DNA from: Achromobacter ruhlandii
Lineage (GTDB): Bacteria; Pseudomonadota; Gammaproteobacteria; Burkholderiales; Burkholderiaceae_B
Assembly: GCF_902859695.1 (NCBI RefSeq)
Contig: NZ_CADIJL010000005.1
Span: forward strand, 124,001-188,000
Length of the DNA stretch: 64,000 bases
Direction: 5' to 3'
The notes under the pieces were generated by a model. The model was not told the origin of the DNA and searched no databases. It saw only the letters and a list, made by a program, of their open reading frames with translations. Below, piece by piece: positions 7,542 to 15,866 of the stretch. The stretch's first letter is position 1. Each line of letters begins with the position of its first letter. Both the position numbers and the translations under genes were made by a program.

Positions 7542-8369
7542 ATGCAACTCGCATCCCGCTTCGCCCCTCGTTCCCCGGTGCTGCGCGCCGACCATCCGTT
7601 GTCGGACGATCAGATTCGCACCGTGGCCCCATCCATCTTCGCGGACACCCCGCACGAAAGCCGCTCCGAACGGTACAGCTACATCCCCACGGCGGCTGTG
7701 CTGACCGAACTGCGCAGAGAAGGTTTCCAGCCGTTCATGGTGTGCCAGACCCGCGTGCGACACGAGGATCGCCGCGACTACACCAAGCACATGCTGCGCC
7801 TTCGCCACGCCAGCCAGATCAACGGCGCCGAGGCGAACGAGATCATCCTGCTCAACTCGCACGACGGCACCAGCAGCTACCAGATGCTCGCGGGCATGTT
7901 CAGATTCGTCTGCCACAACGGTCTGGTGTGCGGCGACACCTTCGCCGACGTGCGCGTGCCCCACAAGGGCAACGTCACCGATCACGTGATCGAAGGCGCC
8001 TACGAGGTGCTGCACGGCTTCGAGCGCGTGCAGGACTCGCGCGACGCCATGCGCGTCATCACCCTCGACGACGGCGAGGCCGAAGTCTTCGCCAGGTCGG
8101 CGCTGACCTTAAAGTACGACGAGTCGGGCAAGGCCTTGCCCATCACGGAGACGCAGATCCTGCGGCCTCGTCGTTTCGACGACAACCGTGCCGATCTTTG
8201 GTCGGTCTTCAACCGGGTTCAGGAGAACCTTGTCAAGGGCGGCCTGACCGGCTGTGCCGCCAACGGGCGCCAGCAGCGCACGCGACCCGTTCAGGGCATC
8301 GACCAGAACGTCCGGCTCAACCGGGCGCTTTGGCTGCTCGCGGATGGCCTGCGTCAGCTCAAAGCCTGA
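7542..8369 (+). CDS. DUF932-family protein, 275 aa
   Basis: The ATG at 7542 follows AAGGAG (7530-7535). The sequence contains the hallmarks of DUF932, a family of phage- and plasmid-encoded proteins of unknown function: FQPFMVCQTRVRHEDRRDYTKH, then EIILLNSHDGTSSYQMLAGMFR with FVCHNGLVCGD, and a C-terminal arginine-rich region. It is soluble. DUF932 genes are a constant part of the replication/maintenance block of ICEclc-type elements. It is monocistronic with a strong terminator. Confidence 0.8.
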   Translation: MQLASRFAPRSPVLRADHPLSDDQIRTVAPSIFADTPHESRSERYSYIPTAAVLTELRREGFQPFMVCQTRVRHEDRRDYTKHMLRLRHASQINGAEANEIILLNSHDGTSSYQMLAGMFRFVCHNGLVCGDTFADVRVPHKGNVTDHVIEGAYEVLHGFERVQDSRDAMRVITLDDGEAEVFARSALTLKYDESGKALPITETQILRPRRFDDNRADLWSVFNRVQENLVKGGLTGCAANGRQQRTRPVQGIDQNVRLNRALWLLADGLRQLKA

Positions 8370-8375
8370 CCCACA

Positions 8376-8412
8376 AGCGGATCGTGCCTCGCGGCATGGT
8401 CCGCTTTTTCTT
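8376..8412 (+). terminator. Strong intrinsic terminator
   Basis: A 13-bp stem with two G-U pairs (AGCGGATCGTGCC with GGCATGGTCCGCT, TCGC loop) is followed by TTTTCTTT. It lies directly after the DUF932 gene. Confidence 0.8.
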
Positions 8413-8699
8413 TGGCGGCGCTGTGCTGCCAGCGCACCACGTTCAGTTTGGCTCGGTGTAACCCTAATGCGGCAATTCGCTGCCGCCGCGAAAATTGCGG
8501 TTCGACTGCATACCTCCCTGGCTTTTCCTCCCTGAGCCAAGCAGTCATCTTTGCCGCCTCGGTGTCCCCGGGGCGGTTTTCTTTTGTGGCCGTCCTTCCG
8601 GCGCCGCGGGCGATGCGCCAGAGCAAACAGGGTTGCGCGCCGGGTCGGTTTTCCGCTCCCGCGACACGCGCACCTTAGCGCAGGCTATGTCCCATGTCC
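8413..8699. other. Gene-free leader region
   Basis: No convincing gene. There is a terminator-like hairpin near 8554-8584 (CCGCC...GGCGG then TTTTCTTTT) and the 9-mer CTAATGCGG at about 8464, which also occurs at 5017-5025 at the end of the broken reductase gene upstream of leader copy 3. The stretch leads into leader copy 4. Confidence 0.4.
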
Positions 8700-8763
8700 G
8701 TCGGCGTTGCCGACAACATGCCCAGGTAGCCCAGACCTTCAAGGCTACGGCGCGTTGCGACGC
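8700..8763 (+). promoter_or_regulatory. Three-hairpin leader element, copy 4
   Basis: H1 GTCGGC/GCCGAC (8700-8705/8709-8714), linker CATGCCCAGG, H2 GTAGCC/GGCTAC (8726-8731/8743-8748), H3 GCGT/ACGC with a TGCG loop (8752-8755/8760-8763). H1 and H2 both carry paired substitutions compared with copies 1-3. It lies about 110 nt upstream of the gene at 8871. Confidence 0.7.
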
Positions 8764-8813
8764 ACGGTCTGATTCTTCACCACGACGCTCACCGCGTCTT
8801 CTTCCATCCCCCT

Positions 8814-8840
8814 GGGGCAGTGACTGCCCTCGCGGGCGGT
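8814..8840 (+). promoter_or_regulatory. Leader with competing hairpins
   Basis: The central arm CTGCCC (8824-8829) can pair upstream with GGGCAG (8815-8820) or downstream with GGGCGG (8834-8839), giving two exclusive hairpins ahead of the start codon at 8871. Confidence 0.4.
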
Positions 8841-8870
8841 GCTGTCTCCGCTCACTTCGAGGACATCACC

Positions 8871-9527
8871 ATGCCTGCACCTTCTTCCCCTAAGACGCTC
8901 TATCGCATCGACGAATGCCCCGACCTGATGGCCGATGGCGTCGTCGGTGACGAGAACGGCAACCTGGTCTTCATCTCCCTCTGGGCGCGCGACACCGCCG
9001 TCCAGGAATTCCTGGCCCGCCTTACCCTGGGCCGGGACGAACAGGGACTGGATCAGTTCCACCTCATCACCGAGCAGGGCGCGAGCATTCCGATCTTCGT
9101 CAGCAACGTCGAGAACCTGGAAAAGCGCAGCGCACGCGCCTACCGACGCACGCTGTTCGGCTCGCTGACCAACATCTGGCTGTTCGATCGGCGCTGCGTC
9201 AAGCCCGACAAGGCCAACGCCAGCGCGCTGGCGCTCCTGCCTCGCGATTCCACGCACCGGCTCGACCGGCTGTGGAAGCTGGTGCGGGATACCTGCCCGC
9301 TGCCGCTTCTTGATCCCTGGCGCGAACCCGTGCTGGAGCTGCTGCAGGCGAAGTCGATGCTGACGCGCCTGCCGTTCGCCCTCGGACCTCTGGAGGGCCA
9401 TCGACTCGCCATCGACGTGCCGACGCTGACCCAGGTGCTGGGCGGCCTGATCCGCAGCGGCGCGCTCGTCGCGGGCACACCCGCCAGCCGCACCCCTTCG
9501 GCACGACCGCTCGAAGCGGTGGCTTGA
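8871..9527 (+). CDS. Conserved ICE protein of unknown function, 218 aa
   Basis: Unrecognised. The start at 8871 follows a GAGG site (8858-8861). The first ~110 residues include DENGNLVFISLWARDTAVQEF and FHLITEQGASIPIFVSN, suggesting a small alpha/beta domain. A DxW-type segment (LTNIWLFDRRC) follows, then a helical C-terminal half rich in leucine and proline. No membrane segment or enzyme motif. It precedes the methyltransferase-like gene by 67 bases. Confidence 0.65.
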   Translation: MPAPSSPKTLYRIDECPDLMADGVVGDENGNLVFISLWARDTAVQEFLARLTLGRDEQGLDQFHLITEQGASIPIFVSNVENLEKRSARAYRRTLFGSLTNIWLFDRRCVKPDKANASALALLPRDSTHRLDRLWKLVRDTCPLPLLDPWREPVLELLQAKSMLTRLPFALGPLEGHRLAIDVPTLTQVLGGLIRSGALVAGTPASRTPSARPLEAVA

Positions 9528-9594
9528 GGTTTTCGCATCGGACATGCACGCGCGCATGTCCGCATCCCTTCATCTTCAATGCCAGGAGATTCCC

Positions 9595-10713
9595 ATGGCC
9601 CTCATGTTCCCGCGGCTCGCCCGCAACTTCGTCAAGAACGGGTACTTCCCCACGGATGAACCCACGCTCGAAAGAGCACTCGCCGCACTGGCGCCCGCCG
9701 AATCCTCGAACGGGCCGCTGTGCATCATCGATCCCTGCGCCGGCGAAGGCGTGGCGATCGCCGAAGCCGCGCACGCCCTCGGGCGCGAGCAGGTCCAGGC
9801 CTTCGCCGTCGAGTACGAGGCCGAGCGTGCGCACCACGCCCGGCAACTGGTCGATCGCTGCATCCACGGCGACCTGATGGACACGCTGATCAGTCGGCAG
9901 AGCTTTGGCCTGCTGTGGCTCAACCCGCCGTATGGCGACCTGGCCAAGGACACCAACGGCAACGTCGGCTACCAGGGCCAGGGCCGCGCGCGGCTGGAAA
10001 AGCTGTTCTATCAAAAGGCGCTGCCACTGCTGCAGTACGGCGGCGTGCTGATCTACATCGTGCCGCACTACGTGCTCGATGCCGAGCTGGTCGGGTGGCT
10101 GACCCGGCACTTCGCCGATCTGCGCATCTACCGCGCGGTGGAAGCGCAGTTCAAGCAGGTGGTGATCTTCGGCCGCCGTGTTCGTCAGCGCGACCAGGCA
10201 TCGGATTCGGTCAAAGCCACGCGCGCGCTGCTGCTGCAGATCGGGCAAGGCGACGCCGAAGCGGAGGAGCTGCCGGTCGAATGGCCGTTCCTGCCGTACA
10301 CGGTGCCTGCCAGCCCGGCCGAGCCGGAGCACTTCTACCGCGTGACGATGGAGCCCGAGCAGTTCGCCGATGAAGTCGGCCGGCTGCAAGGGCTCTGGCC
10401 GACGCTCGACACGCACCTGGGCGCCGCGCAGCAATCGCTGCGGCCTCCGGCGCGGGCCTTGTCGCACTGGCATCTTGCCTTGGCGCTTGCTGCCGGCGCG
10501 ATCTCCGGCGTGGTGAAGTCCAAGACGGGCCGCGTGCTCGTCGTCAAGGGCGACACCCACAAGGAGAAGACGCTGCAGACGGAATACACCGAACGCGACG
10601 ACGGCTCCGTGGCCGAGACGCGCATCCTGACCGACAAGTTCGTGCCGGTCATCCGTGCCTGGGACATGACACCAGGCTCGCCGACCTGCGGCGAGGTGTT
10701 GACCATCCGCTGA
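9595..10713 (+). CDS. DUF6094-type protein with DNA-methyltransferase NPPY motif, 372 aa
   Basis: The ATG at 9595 has a CAGGAG site (9583-9588). Residues ~40-60 contain a Rossmann-type SAM-binding segment (CIIDPCAGEGVAIAEAA), and near residue 108 the catalytic-type motif LLWLNPPYGD, as in N6-adenine methyltransferases. The distal ~200 residues are not typical of a restriction methylase and lack an obvious target-recognition domain. I know the family as DUF6094 in ICEs. Whether it methylates DNA is untested. It lies upstream of the helicase gene, and the two are commonly neighbours in this ICE type. Confidence 0.7.
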   Translation: MALMFPRLARNFVKNGYFPTDEPTLERALAALAPAESSNGPLCIIDPCAGEGVAIAEAAHALGREQVQAFAVEYEAERAHHARQLVDRCIHGDLMDTLISRQSFGLLWLNPPYGDLAKDTNGNVGYQGQGRARLEKLFYQKALPLLQYGGVLIYIVPHYVLDAELVGWLTRHFADLRIYRAVEAQFKQVVIFGRRVRQRDQASDSVKATRALLLQIGQGDAEAEELPVEWPFLPYTVPASPAEPEHFYRVTMEPEQFADEVGRLQGLWPTLDTHLGAAQQSLRPPARALSHWHLALALAAGAISGVVKSKTGRVLVVKGDTHKEKTLQTEYTERDDGSVAETRILTDKFVPVIRAWDMTPGSPTCGEVLTIR

Positions 10714-10787
10714 TCGCTGTTCCCTGACGGTTCGCCGTCGATCTGTTCTTCCACTGCGGCTTCGCGCCGTTCCCCTCTTCCCACCCC

Positions 10788-10835
10788 GGGGCATGCCATC
10801 GCCCCGCAGGGGAGGTGCATGCCCCATTTTCTTTG
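10788..10835 (+). promoter_or_regulatory. Leader with alternative pairing; long form terminator-like
   Basis: GGGGCATGC (10788-10796) pairs perfectly over 9 bp with GCATGCCCC (10817-10825), and its GGGGC part alternatively with GCCCC (10801-10805). The long hairpin is followed by ATTTTCTTT, so it resembles a terminator in the leader of the helicase gene. Confidence 0.6.
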
Positions 10836-10845
10836 GAGCATCACC

Positions 10846-13128
10846 ATGTCCCTCGATACCGACGTTGTTCCCGCCGCCGACAGCACGCCCATCCAGGGCG
10901 ACCTGCTCGAAGCGGCCGCTTCTCCCTTGGCCTTGAGCCTTCAGGATTTCGTCGCCGAGTTCGGCGACGAGCTGCTGGATTCGCTCAACCGCGCCACCCC
11001 TCCCGTCTACACCGGCCAGGCCCGGTCGCACCGCCAGCTCGTGCTGGCCAGTCTCAAGCGCAAGCTGTTCCAGGCGCAGGCCGAGGTGGTACATGCCGTC
11101 ACCGAGCTGTTGGCCGACCGTGGCGAACGCGCCGCGATCGTCAATGGCGAGATGGGCTGCGGCAAGACGACCGTCGGCATCGCCACGGCCGCCGTGCTGC
11201 ACGCCGAAGGCTACCGCCGCACTCTGGTGCTGTCGCCGCCCCACCTGGTCTACAAGTGGCGCCGCGAAATCCAGGAGACGGTGGCCGGTGCCAAGGTCTG
11301 GGTGCTCAACGGCCCGGACACGCTGGTCAAGCTCATCAAGCTGCGCGAGCAGTTGGGCGTACCGGCGCGCGGCCAGGAGTTCTTCGTGCTCGGGCGCGTG
11401 CGGATGCGCATGGGTTTCCACTGGAAGCCCGTCTTCAACGTGCGGCGCACGCGGCACGGCGAAGTAGGCGCATGCCCGGACTGCGGCCAGGTCATCACCA
11501 ACCTCGACGGCGAGCCGATCAACCCGGTCGAACTCGAAGCCGAGGACTACCGCCGCCGGTGCAGCCATTGCGCCGCACCGCTGTGGACGCTGATGCGACC
11601 GAGGAGCCTGTCCGCCAGCGACCAGTCCACGGCCGTCTTCAAAGCCTTGCAGCGCATCCCGACCATCGGGGAAGTCACCGCGCAGAAGCTGATGCGCAAG
11701 TTCGGCGACTCCTTCCTGGCGTCCATGCTCGGCGACAACATCCACGAGTTCATCAACCTCATGGATGCCAACGGCGAGCTGGTCTTCTCGGATCGCCAAG
11801 CGCACCGCATGGAGCGGGCGATGGCGAACATGGAGTTCGGCTTCGGCGAGGGCGGCTACCAGCTGTCCGAGTTCATCAAGCGCTACCTGCCGCAAGGCAC
11901 GTTCGACCTGCTCATCGCCGACGAGGCGCACGAGTACAAGAACGGCGGCTCCGCACAGGGCCAAGCGATGGGGGTGTTGGCGGCCAAGGCACGCAAGACG
12001 CTGCTGCTCACCGGCACGCTGATGGGCGGCTACGGCGACGACCTTTTCCACCTGCTGTTCCGAGCCCTGCCGGGGCGAATGATCGAAGATGGCTACCGCC
12101 CGACCAAGAGCGGCAGCATGACCTCGGCCGCGATGGCGTTCATGCGCGATCACGGCGTCCTCAAGGACATCTATTCCGAGAGCACCGGCACGGCGCACAA
12201 GACGGCCAAGGGCAACAAGATTTCGGTGCGCACCGTCAAGGCGCCGGGCTTCGGCCCGAAGGGCGTGCTGCGTTGCGTGCTGCCGTTCACGGTCTTCCTC
12301 AAGTTGAAGGACATCGGCGGCAATGTGCTGTCGCCCTACGACGAGGAGTTCCGCGAGGTGGCGATGGACACGGCGCAAGCCGCGGCCTATCGCGATCTGT
12401 CAGGTCGGCTGACCACAGCGCTGAAAGAAGCGCTGGCGAAGCGCGACACGACGCTGCTCGGCGTGGTCCTCAACGTGCTGCTGGCCTGGCCGGATTGCTG
12501 CTTCCGGTCGGAGGCGGTGGTGCACCCGCGCACGCGCCAGACCTTGGCCTTCGTTCCGGCTCAGTTCAACGAGCTGGAGGTGATGCCCAAGGAGCGCGAG
12601 CTGATCGAGATCTGCAAGCAGGAGAAGTCTGCGGGTCGCAAGACGCTGGTCTATTCGGTCTACACCGGCACGCGCGACACCACGTCGCGCCTGAAGGTGC
12701 TGCTGGAGCAGGAAGGCTTCAAGGTGGCGGTGCTGCGCGCAAGCGTGGATGCCTCCCGCCGCGAGGACTGGATCGCCGAGCAGTTGGACCGCGGCATCGA
12801 CGTGCTGATCACGAACCCGGAGCTGGTCAAGACGGGTCTCGACCTGTTGGAGTTTCCGACGATCGTGTTCATGCAGTCGGGCTACAACGTCTACAGCCTG
12901 CAGCAGGCGGCCCGGCGCTCATGGCGCATCGGCCAGAAGCTGCCGGTTCTCGTGATCTACCTCGGCTATGCGGCTTCCTCGCAGATGACCTGCCTGGGGC
13001 TGATGGCGCGAAAGATCATGGTCTCGCAGAGCACGTCGGGAGACGTGCCCGAGTCGGGATTGGACGTGCTGAACCAGGACGGTGATTCCGTCGAGGTAGC
13101 ACTGGCCCGGCAACTCGTCGCGGCCTGA
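10846..13128 (+). CDS. SNF2-like DEAH-box helicase, 760 aa
   Basis: I chose the ATG at 10846 after a TTTGGAGC site; the longer frame would start inside the leader hairpin. The sequence has a Walker A motif (GEMGCGKTTVG, about residue 105), a DEAH box (LLIADEAHEYKNGG, about 360), motif III (LLLTGTLMGG), and a C-terminal helicase lobe with VLRASVDASRRED, TNPELVKTGLDL and an arginine-finger region QQAARRSWRIGQ. Between the lobes sits a probable zinc ribbon (CPDCGQ ... CSHC). This is superfamily 2 with SNF2 character. Its role in the ICE is unknown; DNA processing during transfer or replication is plausible. Confidence 0.8.
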   Translation: MSLDTDVVPAADSTPIQGDLLEAAASPLALSLQDFVAEFGDELLDSLNRATPPVYTGQARSHRQLVLASLKRKLFQAQAEVVHAVTELLADRGERAAIVNGEMGCGKTTVGIATAAVLHAEGYRRTLVLSPPHLVYKWRREIQETVAGAKVWVLNGPDTLVKLIKLREQLGVPARGQEFFVLGRVRMRMGFHWKPVFNVRRTRHGEVGACPDCGQVITNLDGEPINPVELEAEDYRRRCSHCAAPLWTLMRPRSLSASDQSTAVFKALQRIPTIGEVTAQKLMRKFGDSFLASMLGDNIHEFINLMDANGELVFSDRQAHRMERAMANMEFGFGEGGYQLSEFIKRYLPQGTFDLLIADEAHEYKNGGSAQGQAMGVLAAKARKTLLLTGTLMGGYGDDLFHLLFRALPGRMIEDGYRPTKSGSMTSAAMAFMRDHGVLKDIYSESTGTAHKTAKGNKISVRTVKAPGFGPKGVLRCVLPFTVFLKLKDIGGNVLSPYDEEFREVAMDTAQAAAYRDLSGRLTTALKEALAKRDTTLLGVVLNVLLAWPDCCFRSEAVVHPRTRQTLAFVPAQFNELEVMPKERELIEICKQEKSAGRKTLVYSVYTGTRDTTSRLKVLLEQEGFKVAVLRASVDASRREDWIAEQLDRGIDVLITNPELVKTGLDLLEFPTIVFMQSGYNVYSLQQAARRSWRIGQKLPVLVIYLGYAASSQMTCLGLMARKIMVSQSTSGDVPESGLDVLNQDGDSVEVALARQLVAA

Positions 13129-13141
13129 TCCACCCACCCAC

Positions 13142-13176
13142 GCCGGCTGCCCTTCGGGGCGCCGGCTTCTTTTTTC
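13142..13176 (+). terminator. Intrinsic terminator
   Basis: GCCGGC-TGCCC pairs with GGGC-GCCGGC around a TTC(G) loop with one bulged base, followed by TTCTTTTTT. It closes the left block before the T4SS genes. Confidence 0.8.
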
Positions 13177-13288
13177 CGTGCATCGATGGCGCGCGATGAA
13201 GTCGGGCGCCTGCCAGTTCCCTTTGTTTGCTGCCCGAACGCTTCGCGGCGGCGATGGTGAGGGCTCCGTGTTCCAGGGAACTTGCCCC

Positions 13289-13900
13289 ATGCAACCACTC
13301 ACCTGCGTCGCCCACCGCCTGGCTGTGCCTGCATTGCTCGCCGGCTGCGTACTGATGGCCGGCTGCGCCACCACGGGCGTGGCGAATCCCCCGACGGCCG
13401 CTGCCACCGCGCCCGAGCCTTCGGCGTTTGTCAGGGCCATCGCCCCGGAGTCTGAGCCGAACCTGATCCCGGTGGCGCGCTACGGGCGCTACACGCTGGT
13501 CGAGATGGTGCCCGAGCCGGCGCAGCGCGACCTGCTGCGGCAGGTGATCGAGATTTCGATTCCGCCGACCTTGGACGCGAGCGTCGGCGATGCGCTACGG
13601 CACGTGCTGCTGCGCACCGGCTACCGCCTTTGCGACGCGCCGGACGCCGCTTCGCTGTTCACGCTGCCGCTGCCGGCGGCGCATCTGCGGCTCGGGCCAC
13701 TGCCGTTGCGCGATGCCTTGCTGGCGCTCGCCGGGCCGGCCTGGGAGTTGTCCGTCGATGACGCTGCGCGCGCGGTGTGCTTCGCGCGCGTGACGACTGC
13801 GCGTGCGCCGAGTGCAAGCCCGATTCCCGCGCCTCCGGCACCGAGCGCGCCGGCCGACGAACCCGCCGATCCCCATGTGCCCCAGGAGGCCCAGCCATGA
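13289..13900 (+). CDS. pilL: PilL-like ICE lipoprotein (N-terminal type), 203 aa
   Basis: The protein starts with a lipoprotein signal peptide ending in the lipobox VLMAGC (cysteine near residue 28). It then carries the conserved segment YGRYTLVEMVPEPAQRDLL and a C-terminal domain (IPPTLDASVGDALRHVLLRTGYRL) resembling the TIGR03748/PilL domain of ICE conjugation clusters. It is expected to be outer-membrane anchored and part of the mating apparatus. It heads a tight block: the next gene starts at 13897, inside this stop codon. A proline/alanine tail follows the domain. Confidence 0.75.
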   Translation: MQPLTCVAHRLAVPALLAGCVLMAGCATTGVANPPTAAATAPEPSAFVRAIAPESEPNLIPVARYGRYTLVEMVPEPAQRDLLRQVIEISIPPTLDASVGDALRHVLLRTGYRLCDAPDAASLFTLPLPAAHLRLGPLPLRDALLALAGPAWELSVDDAARAVCFARVTTARAPSASPIPAPPAPSAPADEPADPHVPQEAQP

Positions 13901-14541
13901 CCATCCCGCAGCTTCCCGACGAGAATGCCGGCCGCGCGCGCTGGTTGAAGATCACAGCGGCCGCGTGGCTGCTGCTCGTGAGCATCCTCGCGGTGGTCAA
14001 CAGCGTGGGCCTGTCGCGCCTGAGCGAGCAGAGCCAGGCCAGCGCCCAGGACGCGCACGTGCAGGCGCTCAACACGCGCGTCGCCGAACTCGAACAGCAG
14101 GCGGCGACCTCGAAGAATCAGCCCAAGCCTGTCACCCAGCCCGACTTCGAGGCCACCCGCAAGGCGCTGGACGAACGCCTGGCACAGGTGGAGCAGGCCC
14201 AGGCCACAGACGCCCATGCCGGCGACGTGCAGGCGCTGCAGGCCCGCGTGGGCGACATCGAAGCCCGCATGAAGCGAACCGCCGCGCCTGCCGCAGCACC
14301 CCAGCGCACCGCCGAGCCGGCCAAGCCCAAGGTGCCCGAACCGCCATTCCACGTCGTGGGTGTGGAGCTGCGCGGCGGAGAGCGCTTCCTGTCGGTGACG
14401 GCACCCAAGGCGTCGTCGGTGCTGGACGTGTGGCTGCTGCGCGAAGGCGATGCCGTGGGCGCGTGGCATCTGCTGGCGATCGAGGCACGCGCCGCCGTGT
14501 TCCGCGTGGACGGCCAGACCCAGCGCCTCGCGCTGCCGTAG
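13897..14541 (+). CDS. ICE membrane protein with coiled coil, 214 aa
   Basis: The ATG at 13897 overlaps the preceding stop codon (ATGA). One membrane segment lies near residues 15-35 (ITAAAWLLLVSILAVVNSVGL), followed by a long predicted coiled coil (heptad-like runs such as LNTRVAELEQQA and LDERLAQVEQ) and a C-terminal beta-rich domain (PPFHVVGVELRGGERFLSV). This fits a bitopic inner-membrane protein with a periplasmic stalk. Its place between PilL and TIGR03759 marks it as a T4SS accessory component of unknown exact role. Confidence 0.7.
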   Translation: MTIPQLPDENAGRARWLKITAAAWLLLVSILAVVNSVGLSRLSEQSQASAQDAHVQALNTRVAELEQQAATSKNQPKPVTQPDFEATRKALDERLAQVEQAQATDAHAGDVQALQARVGDIEARMKRTAAPAAAPQRTAEPAKPKVPEPPFHVVGVELRGGERFLSVTAPKASSVLDVWLLREGDAVGAWHLLAIEARAAVFRVDGQTQRLALP

Positions 14542-14550
14542 GGGCCGGCC

Positions 14551-15282
14551 ATGAAGCACGCCGCGATCTGCTTCGCCGCCATCCTCGCCGCTGTCGCAGG
14601 AACGGCAGGCACGGCCTCGGCACAGTCGGCGCCGGTCGCGTCCTCGCGCACGGTGCCCGCCCAGATTCAGAACAGCAGCGACGCCGCGCTGGACGAACGG
14701 CTGGCGCGCGATTGGGGCCTGCGCTCCGATGAGTGGGCGCGCTACCGCCAACTGATGCAGGGGCCGCTGGGCATCTATTCCCCGAACCTCGATCCGCTCA
14801 CGGCGCTGGGCATCGAGGCGCGCAGCGACGAGGAACGCAACCGCTATGCGGAGCTGCAGGTGCAGGCGGAATCGAAGCGCGTGGGCAAGACGCTGGCCTA
14901 CCAGCGGGCCTACGACGCGGCGTGGAAGCGGCTCTATCCGGGACAGCAGCGCGTGAACATGCCGGGTGCGAAGGCGCCGGGCGCCGGCAACCGGGGCTCG
15001 GGCCGGCTGGCGGTTTTCGTGAAGGCCGAGTGCCCGTCGTGCGAGCAGCGCGTGCGCCAGCTGCAGGTGGCCGGCACCGCCTTCGACCTCTACATGGTCG
15101 GCAGCCGCCAGGAGGACGCCCGCATCCGCCAGTGGGCGACGCAGGCTGGCATCGACGCCGGCCGCGTGCGCTCGCGCGCCATCACGCTCAACCATGACGC
15201 CGGGCGCTGGCTGTCACTCGGCCTGCCCGGCGATCTGCCCGCCGTGGTGCGCGAGGTCAACGGCCAATGGCAGCGCCAATAG
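14551..15282 (+). CDS. TIGR03759-family ICE protein, 243 aa
   Basis: A signal peptide covers about residues 1-25 (ends TASAQ). The body contains DWGLRSDEWARYRQLMQGPLG, the family signature I know from TIGR03759 (PFL_4693 type), and later KAECPSCEQRVRQL with a CxxC pair near residue 158. That C-terminal part looks thioredoxin-like, suggesting a periplasmic redox or scaffold role in the mating system. The gene lies 9 bases after its predecessor and overlaps the next by 16 bases. Confidence 0.8.
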   Translation: MKHAAICFAAILAAVAGTAGTASAQSAPVASSRTVPAQIQNSSDAALDERLARDWGLRSDEWARYRQLMQGPLGIYSPNLDPLTALGIEARSDEERNRYAELQVQAESKRVGKTLAYQRAYDAAWKRLYPGQQRVNMPGAKAPGAGNRGSGRLAVFVKAECPSCEQRVRQLQVAGTAFDLYMVGSRQEDARIRQWATQAGIDAGRVRSRAITLNHDAGRWLSLGLPGDLPAVVREVNGQWQRQ

Positions 15283-15866
15283 CGGCATCGAGTTTGGCTC
15301 GCCGCGCCGGCCGCGCGGCAGTGGCCCTGGTGCTCTGCGCCTGCACGGCCATCGCCTTCGGCCAGGAGGTGCCACCACCCGCCTACCAGCTCGCCGCCCA
15401 GCAGGCGGGTGTGCCGTCGCCGGTGCTGTACGCGGTGGCGCTGCAGGAGAGCGGCGCGCGGCTGCGTGGCCGCCTGATCCCCTGGCCTTGGACGCTCAAC
15501 GTCGCCGGCCGCGCCGAACGCTACGCCACACGGGCCGGGGCCTGCGCCGGCATTCGCCAGGCGCTCGCCCGCGTGCCGGCCAATCGCATCGACGCCGGAC
15601 TCGGCCAAGTCAACCTCGGCTACCACGCGCAGCGCTACGAGCATCCCTGCGAACTGCTCGACCCGTACCGCAACCTCGCCATCGCCGCGGAAATCCTGCA
15701 GGAGCAGCACACGCCGGGCGAGGACTGGTTGATCGCCATCGGCCGCTACCACCGCCCCGCGGGCGGGGCGCCTGCCGCCCGCTACCGCCGCAGTGTCCAC
15801 CAGCACCTGACCCGCGTGCTCGGGCCGGGCGCTGCACTTCCCACTGCCCGGAGCCCCATGTCATGA
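15267..15866 (+). CDS. Lytic transglycosylase-like protein (SLT fold), 199 aa
   Basis: A signal peptide (about residues 1-33, ending AIAFGQ) is followed by a lysozyme-like transglycosylase segment: YAVALQESGARLRG carries the putative catalytic glutamate, and ANRIDAGLGQVNLGYH and NLAIAAEILQEQH are typical of the SLT family. It should locally open peptidoglycan so the conjugation apparatus can cross the periplasm. The start lies inside the end of the previous gene and the stop overlaps the next start, so the block is translationally coupled. Confidence 0.85.
   Translation: MAAPIAASSLARRAGRAAVALVLCACTAIAFGQEVPPPAYQLAAQQAGVPSPVLYAVALQESGARLRGRLIPWPWTLNVAGRAERYATRAGACAGIRQALARVPANRIDAGLGQVNLGYHAQRYEHPCELLDPYRNLAIAAEILQEQHTPGEDWLIAIGRYHRPAGGAPAARYRRSVHQHLTRVLGPGAALPTARSPMS

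Noticed and set aside
9199-12378. A 1059-codon open frame on the minus strand
   Set aside because: It lies opposite the methyltransferase-like and helicase genes, which have clear motifs and start signals. The composition is R/A/G/H-rich, as expected for an antisense shadow in high-GC DNA.
10815-13085. A 756-codon plus-strand frame overlapping the helicase
   Set aside because: It is in the +2 frame of the helicase gene, with arginine-rich meaningless sequence; the true frame has Walker A and DEAH motifs.
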